Source of the DNA: Flavobacterium notoginsengisoli
GTDB taxonomy: Bacteria; Bacteroidota; Bacteroidia; Flavobacteriales; Flavobacteriaceae
Assembly: GCF_014207905.1 (NCBI RefSeq)
Contig: NZ_JACHLB010000012.1
Coordinates: forward strand, 36,683 to 100,682
Direction: 5' to 3'
Length of the DNA: 64,000 nt
The notes beneath the pieces are model-generated. The model made no database searches. It worked only from the letters and a program-made list of their open reading frames with translations, and had not been told where the DNA came from. Shown piece after piece: positions 58,171 to 64,000 of this stretch. Position 1 is the first letter of the stretch, and every line of letters starts with the position of its first letter. Made by a program: the position numbers and the translations under genes.

Positions 58171-59418
58171 TTAAAATAAATCTTTGTTGATGGTACTGTT
58201 TAATTCTTCACCTGCGATAACAACTTTTTTCTTTAATTCATTCAACTGAATTATCGCTTGATTGTAGCTTTCCATAAAATCGGTAAATTCTAGAAGACTC
58301 ACATTTCGTTTTTGAAAGTTGGTTAACATTCCGTTGTAAACGGCTTCAAAATCTGAATTTACAGTAGGTTTAATTACAGAATAATTTTGTCTTGATTCAT
58401 CCCATTTGGTCCATGCAGAAGTAATTTCTGTTTGTAGCTGCAACTCAAAATTTTGTTTTTCAACTTTTGATTGTTCTAAAATGGTTTGTGCATATTTAAT
58501 GTTTCCTTTATTTTTATTCCAAAGAGGCAACGGAATCCCAACGCTTACATTTGCTTCACGGTTAAAAGCGCCACTACGTTGGTCATAATTTGCTCCTAAA
58601 GTAATGTCTGGAACAGAAAGAGATTTTTGCCATCTTACATTCAATTCGTTAGCATCTATTTCTTTTTGTTTAGCTAAGTAATCTGGGCGATTTGCTATTG
58701 CTTGTTCTTCAAAACCTTTAAGATCAAAGTCAATAACTTTTAAATATTTATCAGAATCGTCTTTACTAACTTGAGGAATTACATTTTCGGTTTCATTCAT
58801 TAAAAGTTTCAAATTAGCTTGCTCTTCAATATTGTCGTTTATTACTTCTAGACGTTCATTTTTAAAATTAAGATACAATGACTGTAGACGAACAACATCT
58901 TTTAGCGGAATATTTCCTTTTTGTGCCTGTACAGAATACGAATTAATCAGGTTTTCAATATGAGCCAACTGCCTATCTGTGTTTTCGAGATTTTTGGAGT
59001 TATAATAAACGGTGAAAAAACTTTTTCGCAATTGAAATTTTAGAGTTCGTAGCAAATCGTTAAACTGAAGTTCTGCTAATTTTTCATTTGCTTGCGCTAA
59101 TTTTACTTCGTTTCGTTTTTTTCCGCCAAGATAAATAAGCTGTTCAATAGCAAAGACTTTCTGACCTTCTTTACCTATATCAAAAAACTTATCTCGTTCA
59201 GGATTATAGGCATTTAATTCAGCTGAAATCGTAGGATTGTCCCAAATACGAGCTTGAATGGTTAGGGCTTTTGAGGCATCAATATTATATTGAGATGCCA
59301 ATAAAAATAGATTCTTTTTTAAAAATTGAGTTTCACAGTCTTGAAGAGTAACTGTTTTTTGAGCTATTGCGGCTTGATTGAGAAGTGCAAATAACAGCAG
59401 TGCGAATAACTTTTTCAT
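58171..59418 (-). CDS. TolC/CzcC-like outer-membrane efflux channel
   Basis: The protein has 415 residues. The signal peptide ends LLNQAAIAQ (about 19). Two outer-membrane efflux repeats follow: TLQDCETQFLKKNLFLLASQ...WDNPTISAELNAYNPERD, and VRWQKSLSVPDITLGANYDQ...SVGIPLPLWNKNKGNIKYAQ. The trimer forms a tunnel across the outer membrane and periplasm. It starts 84 bp after the kinase stop and leads the structural part of the second metal operon. In the first system of this window the same function is fused to the pump. Confidence 0.92.
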   Translation of the reverse strand: MKKLFALLLFALLNQAAIAQKTVTLQDCETQFLKKNLFLLASQYNIDASKALTIQARIWDNPTISAELNAYNPERDKFFDIGKEGQKVFAIEQLIYLGGKKRNEVKLAQANEKLAELQFNDLLRTLKFQLRKSFFTVYYNSKNLENTDRQLAHIENLINSYSVQAQKGNIPLKDVVRLQSLYLNFKNERLEVINDNIEEQANLKLLMNETENVIPQVSKDDSDKYLKVIDFDLKGFEEQAIANRPDYLAKQKEIDANELNVRWQKSLSVPDITLGANYDQRSGAFNREANVSVGIPLPLWNKNKGNIKYAQTILEQSKVEKQNFELQLQTEITSAWTKWDESRQNYSVIKPTVNSDFEAVYNGMLTNFQKRNVSLLEFTDFMESYNQAIIQLNELKKKVVIAGEELNSTINKDLF

Positions 59419-59502
59419 TGTATCATTTTTAATTTGTACAAATATGCTATCAACAGGCTTTAAGAGACCTTAAAATCTACCTTAAAAATAGCTTAAAAAA
59501 GT

Positions 59503-60864
59503 TTACAAATTGAAAAATAACTGAAATAAATTCGTGTTAATATTTGGTATCGAGTAAGTTATGTTTGCTTTGTGCAAGGTCAATATTCTTTGAACAATTC
59601 TTAAACCAAGTCCAAAACCTGAAGTTCCCTTAGAATTTTGTCCACGCATAAAAGGCTGAAAAAGATTTTTTTGTTCCTCTTCGCTTAATGTATTTCCGGT
59701 ATTCGAAACCGATACAATTAGATGATAATGATCAGTGCTTATTTTTACTTTTGCTTGCTTATTGTCTGAATAAATGCAAGCGTTTTTTAGAACATTCGTT
59801 AAAGCGATTTCTAAAAGATTTTTATTTCCTTGTATTTCCAAAGCAGTATCTAGATCATCACTTTCTTCAATTTCAAAAAGAATGACAAAATCTGGAAAAG
59901 CTTTATTTATCTTTTCAATTGAAAAAAATAAGATTTCGTCAATTCGTTGGGTTTCGTGAGTTTCGGTTCTTTTATTGTCAATTTTAGAAAGAATAAGAAG
60001 AGAATGAATCAATTCGCTTAAATGATTGACATCTTCCAATATTCCATTTAAGAACGATTTATTTTTGGGCTGAATTTCAGGATCAGAAATGGCATTTTCT
60101 ATCTGAGAAGTCATTCGCGAAAGCGGTGTTCTTAATTCATGGGAAGCGTGTGCAGTAAATTCCTTTTGTTTTTGATACGAAATTTCAATTCGATCCATCA
60201 TAAAATTGAATTCATCCGCAATCAAATCAATTTCATTTTTACTGCTTTTAGATTCAATTCGGGTATCGAGATTGTTTTCGTTTATGTTCTTAATTTTTTG
60301 ATGAAAATCATTAAGTGGATTCATCAATTTTCTAACCGTAAAGGAAGTAATAACCCAACATACGCAAGTGAAAAAAATGTAGGATACAATTAAGGTGTAA
60401 CGTAAAAAAAGCAATTTCTTTTTCCCATAATCGTCAGTAGCCGATATTAAGGCATAAAAATCTTTATCATTTGTATCATAAAAAACACCATAGACTTCGT
60501 AATCTCCCTGTTGTTTAAAAAACGTTTTGTTTTTCTTTAAATATTTTAAATCATCAACAGACCAATTAATTTTTGCGTCATCAATACTGCTGTAAATGAG
60601 TTTGTAATTAGAATCAAAAACCAATGTTTTCTCATCATACAACTTATTAATAGAATTTTGATCGATTATTTTTAAAAGCTGATTGTCGACTTGTTTTACG
60701 TTAACTAGTAATTTTATGTTCGATAAAGCTTTGATTTCTAAACGATCTCTGAATTCTTCTTTTCGATAATTAGAATACAAAATAAATATCACAGTAGATG
60801 CCAGCCCAAATAAAATGGTAAACAGCAAACTGACTAAAAGTGATATTCGATTTTTTAATGTCAT
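59503..60864 (-). CDS. Sensor histidine kinase of the second metal-efflux system
   Basis: The protein has 453 residues. TM1 at about 8-30 and TM2 at about 150-172 flank a roughly 120-residue periplasmic sensor region. HAMP and DHp regions follow with the phospho-acceptor histidine in FTAHASHELRTPLSRM. The catalytic ATPase domain shows LTNVLKNACIYSDNKQAKVK (N box) and GTSGFGLGLRIVQRILTL (G box). The CusS/CzcS-like layout and position next to the pump suggest sensing of periplasmic metal. Its ATG overlaps the regulator stop by 4 nt (60861-60864), so translation is coupled. Confidence 0.92.
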   Translation of the reverse strand: MTLKNRISLLVSLLFTILFGLASTVIFILYSNYRKEEFRDRLEIKALSNIKLLVNVKQVDNQLLKIIDQNSINKLYDEKTLVFDSNYKLIYSSIDDAKINWSVDDLKYLKKNKTFFKQQGDYEVYGVFYDTNDKDFYALISATDDYGKKKLLFLRYTLIVSYIFFTCVCWVITSFTVRKLMNPLNDFHQKIKNINENNLDTRIESKSSKNEIDLIADEFNFMMDRIEISYQKQKEFTAHASHELRTPLSRMTSQIENAISDPEIQPKNKSFLNGILEDVNHLSELIHSLLILSKIDNKRTETHETQRIDEILFFSIEKINKAFPDFVILFEIEESDDLDTALEIQGNKNLLEIALTNVLKNACIYSDNKQAKVKISTDHYHLIVSVSNTGNTLSEEEQKNLFQPFMRGQNSKGTSGFGLGLRIVQRILTLHKANITYSIPNINTNLFQLFFNL

Positions 60865-61541
60865 TCCTGATCGCTTAAATAATATCCGTAACCCACTTTG
60901 GTACGAATAAGTTTAGTTTCATGATCTTTATCTATCTTTTTTCTCAAAAAGTTGATATAAACTTCAATAGTATTCTGATTGGTTTCTATATGATAATCCC
61001 AAAGTTTTTCGGCAATAAATTGTTTTGACAACACTTTTCCTTTAGCGTGAGCAAGAATAAGAATCAGTTTAAACTCTTTTGGAGTTAGTTTAATTTCTTC
61101 TCCAGATCTGTAAACTTTCATTTCTTCTTCAAAAATCTCTAAATCTTTAACCGCTATTTTGTTCTCAATTTGCTGTGGAACTTCTTTTCTTCTCAGAAGT
61201 GATTGTACTCGAGCGTACAATTCGTCAAAATGAAATGGTTTTACCAAATAATCATCTGCACCGCTATCAAAAGAAGATAATTTATCTTCAATTTCGCTAA
61301 AAGCAGTCAGCATAATAATTGGTGTTTTTTTATCGATTTCTCGAATGCCTTTACAAACTTCAATTCCGTTTATTCCGGGAACATTAATATCAAGAATTAT
61401 GATGTCGTAATCGTAAGGGAAATATTTTTTTAATAAAAAAGTTCCATCATAATATGGAGTACACTCGAATTCTTTTGTCGAAAAGAATGTGGAGATTTCT
61501 TTAGATAAAGTAAAATCGTCTTCGAGTAGTAATATTTTCAT
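60861..61541 (-). CDS. OmpR/PhoB-type response regulator of the second metal-efflux system
   Basis: The protein has 226 residues. The receiver domain has the acidic pocket LLLEDDFTLS and the phospho-aspartate in YDIIILDINVPGINGIEV, then MLTAFSEIEDKL (Thr switch) and DDYLVKPFHFDEL (Lys). The DNA-binding winged helix (about 130-226) has KLTPKEFKLILILAHAKG and TIEVYINFLRKKIDKD, ending RTKVGYGYYLSDQE. It probably activates the TolC-adaptor-CzcA genes in response to metal. It is first in the regulator-kinase-TolC-adaptor-pump order. Confidence 0.94.
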   Translation of the reverse strand: MKILLLEDDFTLSKEISTFFSTKEFECTPYYDGTFLLKKYFPYDYDIIILDINVPGINGIEVCKGIREIDKKTPIIMLTAFSEIEDKLSSFDSGADDYLVKPFHFDELYARVQSLLRRKEVPQQIENKIAVKDLEIFEEEMKVYRSGEEIKLTPKEFKLILILAHAKGKVLSKQFIAEKLWDYHIETNQNTIEVYINFLRKKIDKDHETKLIRTKVGYGYYLSDQE

Positions 61542-61606
61542 GTTAGTTTTTATTTGTAAATCTGACCTAAATAAAATTCAGACCAGATTTACATTAAAGA
61601 TAGGTC

Positions 61607-62695
61607 TTATTTGAAATAAGAAAAAGTCTCGTTGTTTTCAATTTTTAGCAAAGATTCATAAATCAATTGAATCACATTTTCAACATCTTCTCTCTGAACC
61701 ATTTCAACAGTTGTATGCATATAGCGTAAAGGCAACGAAATCAATGCAGAAGCCACGCCACCATTGCTATATGCAAAAGCATCAGTATCTGTTCCTGTAG
61801 CATTTGATGTTGCATTTCGTTGAAAAGGAATTTTCTTTTCTTCGGCAGTATCAACAATCAAATCTCGTAATTTATTCTGAACAGCTGGAGCATAAGCAAT
61901 AACAGGGCCTTTCCCCATCTTTAAATCACCTTCGACTTTTTTATCAATCATTGGAGTAGTAGTGTCGTGGCAAACATCTGTTATAATAGCAACATTTGGT
62001 TTAATAGTTTGTGCAATCATTTCAGCGCCTCGCAAACCAATTTCTTCCTGAACAGAATTTACGATATACAATCCAAACGGAAGTTTCTTTTTGTTTTCAT
62101 GAAGTAGTCTTGCCACTTCCGCAATCATAAAACCGCCCATTCTGTTGTCAATTGCACGACAAACAAATTTATTTTCGTTTAGAATCATAAATTCGTCTGG
62201 ATAAGTAATCACGCAACCTACATGAACTCCCATTGCTTCAACTTGTTCTTTCGTTTCACAGCCAAGATCAATAAAGATATTGCTTAATTTTGGAGCCTCT
62301 TCTTTATCACGTAAACGGGTGTGAATTGCTGGCCATCCAAAAACACCTTTTACAATTCCTTTTTTAGTATGAATATTTACTCTTTTAGATGGAGCAATTT
62401 GATGATCAGATCCACCATTTCTTATTACATATATTAATCCGTCATCAGTAATATAATTTACAAACCACGAAATTTCATCAGCATGCCCTTCGATAACTAC
62501 TTTGTAAGGAGCATCAGGATTAATAACTCCAACAGCTGTTCCATAAGTGTCAGTTATAAAAGTATCAACATATGGTTTTAAATAATTCATCCAAAGCTTT
62601 TGCCCTTCGCTTTCATATCCAGTAGGAGATGCGTTATTTAGGTAGCTTTCCAAAAAAGCTATTGATGTATCTTTCAAGATAGATTTTGTGCTCAT
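61607..62695 (-). CDS. M42 family metallopeptidase (tetrahedral aminopeptidase / endoglucanase-like)
   Basis: The protein has 362 residues. Two-zinc ligands are visible: His/Asp in VIEGHADEISWFV, Asp in VCRAIDNRMGGFM, the Glu pair in VNSVQEEIGLRGAEMI, Asp in ITDVCHDTTTP and His in LRYMHTTVEMVQ. It is cytoplasmic with no signal peptide. The family forms twelve-subunit aminopeptidases that trim short peptides to amino acids. It is divergent from the DUF4294 gene, and the 80 bp between them carry the latter's promoter. Confidence 0.93.
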   Translation of the reverse strand: MSTKSILKDTSIAFLESYLNNASPTGYESEGQKLWMNYLKPYVDTFITDTYGTAVGVINPDAPYKVVIEGHADEISWFVNYITDDGLIYVIRNGGSDHQIAPSKRVNIHTKKGIVKGVFGWPAIHTRLRDKEEAPKLSNIFIDLGCETKEQVEAMGVHVGCVITYPDEFMILNENKFVCRAIDNRMGGFMIAEVARLLHENKKKLPFGLYIVNSVQEEIGLRGAEMIAQTIKPNVAIITDVCHDTTTPMIDKKVEGDLKMGKGPVIAYAPAVQNKLRDLIVDTAEEKKIPFQRNATSNATGTDTDAFAYSNGGVASALISLPLRYMHTTVEMVQREDVENVIQLIYESLLKIENNETFSYFK

Positions 62696-62717
62696 AAAAT
62701 ATTTTTTTGCTAAAATA

Positions 62718-62725
62718 TAAATTTG
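62718..62725 (+). promoter_or_regulatory. -7 promoter element (TAAATTTG) of the DUF4294 gene
   Basis: This is an exact TAnnTTTG match. The predicted transcript start near 62731 lies past the TTG at 62707 that opens the frame, so the real start is the ATG at 62776. Confidence 0.6.
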
Positions 62726-62775
62726 GTATTAGAGTTGTGTATAAATATATAATTTTACATTTAAATTATGATTCG

Positions 62776-63462
62776 ATGAGATTAACCAGCTTTATTTTAT
62801 TTATACTATTTGTTTCTTTTTCATGTCATGCCCAGGTTACTCCAAAAGAGAGCGAACAGATGGGATATATATTAACTGAAAAAGATTCTATTTTAAATGA
62901 TACAATTCAATTGCCTGAAATAATTATTTCTAAAGAGAAAAAGTTAAGTGCAGAAGAATTGAAGCAATTTCAGATTCTTCAAAATAGAGTTTATAAAGTT
63001 TATCCTTATGCTAAATTGGCTTCAGAACGTCTGACTGCATTAAATAATGGAATGGCTCGTTTGAAAACCAGAAGCGAGAAAAAGAAATACTTTAAAATTG
63101 TAGAAGACTATCTTAACAATGAATTTGAGGATAGACTTAAAAAGCTTTCGAGAAAACAGGGGCAGATATTGGTAAAGCTAATTCACCGTCAAACAGGAAT
63201 AACAACTTACGAGCTTATCAAAACATTAAAAAGCGGATTCAAAGCATTTGTTTCTAATACAACGGCAAATTTATTTGACATTAGTTTAAAGACCGAATAC
63301 AAACCCTACGATGTAAATGAAGACTATTTAATAGAAACAATTTTAGTACGAGCATTTGAATCGGGGAGATTAGTAAATCAAAAACCTGCGACTCCAATAA
63401 ATTATGATGATTTGGCAACTCAATGGCAACAAAGGGCAAAAGAATTAAATAAGCCAAATTAA
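62776..63462 (+). CDS. DUF4294 family exported protein
   Basis: The protein has 228 residues from ATG 62776 (the frame upstream to a TTG is untranslated leader). The signal peptide is MRLTSFILFILFVSFSCHAQ. The mature part is mostly helical and basic: LQNRVYKVYPYAKLASERLT, RSEKKKYFKIVEDYLNNEFE, RKQGQILVKLIHRQTGITTY, GFKAFVSNTTANLFDISLK and YDVNEDYLIETILVRAFESG. The family is known in Bacteroidota with no assigned function. A hairpin terminator follows. Confidence 0.85.
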   Translation: MRLTSFILFILFVSFSCHAQVTPKESEQMGYILTEKDSILNDTIQLPEIIISKEKKLSAEELKQFQILQNRVYKVYPYAKLASERLTALNNGMARLKTRSEKKKYFKIVEDYLNNEFEDRLKKLSRKQGQILVKLIHRQTGITTYELIKTLKSGFKAFVSNTTANLFDISLKTEYKPYDVNEDYLIETILVRAFESGRLVNQKPATPINYDDLATQWQQRAKELNKPN

Positions 63463-63486
63463 AAGTTACATATATATAATAGTATA

Positions 63487-63524
63487 AAACCCGACAGATT
63501 TCAAAAACTGTCGGGTTTGTTTTT
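63487..63524 (+). terminator. Rho-independent terminator after the DUF4294 gene
   Basis: AAACCCGACAG and CTGTCGGGTTT form an 11-bp stem followed by a T-run. It is flanked on both sides by the direct repeat ACATATATATAATAGT (63466-63484 and 63527-63542). Confidence 0.9.
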
Positions 63525-63645
63525 ATACATATATATAATAGTGTTATAATTAACCAGATTACAATTTCCTGTAGAGGCGCACCGCAGTGCGTCTATTGCG
63601 TATTGTCTATTGGAATTTGGGATTTCAGTATTGATATTAATTTAG

Positions 63646-63730
63646 GAGCTGTTTCCCGCTATCCGCTGCAATCTTTTTGCGGCGAACCCCGCCGCAAAAA
63701 GGATTTCCGCTTCTATCGGGGCTAGGGCAT
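63646..63730. repeat. G+C-rich repeat with CTTTTTGCGGCG hairpin
   Basis: AGCTGTTTCCCGCTATCCGC leads into the stem CTTTTTGCGGCG (63672-63684) and its complement CCGCCGCAAAAAG (63688-63700), then GGATTTCCGCTTCTATCGGG. The block is much richer in G+C than anything near and is recognisable as an intergenic repeat type seen in Flavobacterium genomes. It is not coding. Confidence 0.75.
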
Positions 63731-64000
63731 CCCTTTTCAGAAGGGCTTTAAGGGATAAAAAGGAAAAAAACTTCGCGCCTCTGCGTCTTTGCGAGATGGA
63801 AAACGGCAGAGAGAAGGATAGATTCTCCCTAAAAACGTGTTCAAAGAATGAAAACTCCGTAAAAGGGGAATAGGAAAACGCGGAAAAACTAATAAATCCG
63901 CACCGTGGTTCAGAAAAACCCCACAAGTCATCAAAAAAAATGAAACTGTAAAGAATGAGTTATCAGCAGGTTAAGAAAAAGATCGAAAAAAGATTGAAAA

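Larger units (their letters stand above)
63463..64000. other. Gene-free, repeat-rich end of the window
   Basis: These roughly 540 bp hold the terminator, a pair of ATATATATAATAGT direct repeats, a GAGGCGCACCGCAGTGCGTCT palindrome (63572-63592), a G+C-rich repeat (63646-63730) and an AAACTTCGCGCCTCTGCGTC-type piece (63766-63790). Minus-strand ORFs here (63642-63934) are rich in F, S, R and P, lack family features and follow the repeats, so I do not count them as genes. The remainder (63800-64000) shows nothing I can name. Confidence 0.7.

Noticed and set aside
53971..61541. A duplicated copy of the first efflux operon
   Set aside because: Gene order, the fusion state and the adaptor sequences differ clearly, so these are two distinct systems rather than a recent duplication.
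63642..63934. Two overlapping minus-strand ORFs at the window end
   Set aside because: They run through G+C-rich repeats, have no family features and no promoter; composition is dictated by the repeats.

Overview
The window is chromosomal DNA of a Bacteroidota species, most likely Flavobacterium or a close relative. The evidence is low G+C, the gliding genes gldF and gldG, a CusA-TolC fused efflux pump, promoters of the flavobacterial type (TTG, 17-23 nt, TAnnTTTG), and intergenic spaces full of short palindromic repeats. There are no rRNA or tRNA genes, no phage or insertion sequence and no CRISPR array. The content looks like ordinary chromosome with a few accessory blocks.

Layout. 1-1.1 kb: the end of a CPBP protease and a Crp/Fnr-type regulator. 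1.2-7.3 kb: a secreted PPC-domain protein, then a sucrose block (GH32-like enzyme, sucrose-phosphate synthase/phosphatase, PfkB sugar kinase) whose genes are separated by copies of one palindromic repeat. 7.5-13.7 kb: hypothetical genes, a siderophore-type TonB receptor with a PepSY membrane partner, and a TIM-barrel protein. 13.75-20.0 kb: a minus-strand run nadA-nadB-ric-nrdD-(glycyl-radical tail)-nrdG with an Fnr-like palindrome upstream. The NrdD glycyl-radical segment lies in a separate overlapping frame. 20.1-23.3 kb: an MscS-family channel, a small membrane protein and an HxlR regulator. 23.4-29.4 kb: heavy-metal efflux with a small secreted protein, the CusA-TolC fusion and an adaptor. 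29.7-35.7 kb: the four-gene ligase-associated DNA repair set (PdeM, Lhr-like helicase, ATP ligase, MBL exonuclease), followed by three very small genes. 36.6-43.3 kb: a DsbA-like oxidoreductase, dnaN, gldG, gldF, two small genes and a SAM hydroxide adenosyltransferase family enzyme. 43.5-53.8 kb: phoH, a lipoprotein, HAD phosphatase, DUF502, S9 peptidase, purC, GH26 mannanase and two paralogous ankyrin proteins. 54-61.5 kb: a second metal efflux system in the order regulator-kinase-TolC-adaptor-CzcA. 61.6-64 kb: an M42 peptidase, a DUF4294 protein and a gene-free, repeat-rich end.

The most interesting points are the split anaerobic ribonucleotide reductase inside an apparently Fnr-controlled nad/ric/nrd operon, and a four-copy family of about 140-185 bp palindromic elements with up to 20-bp perfect terminal inverted repeats. 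A compact sucrose synthesis and turnover island and a perfect nested inverted repeat (29 bp outside, 27 bp inside) at 37.27-37.53 kb follow. Nothing looks like a wholly new defence or biosynthetic system. All calls come from reading the sequence; no database search was run.
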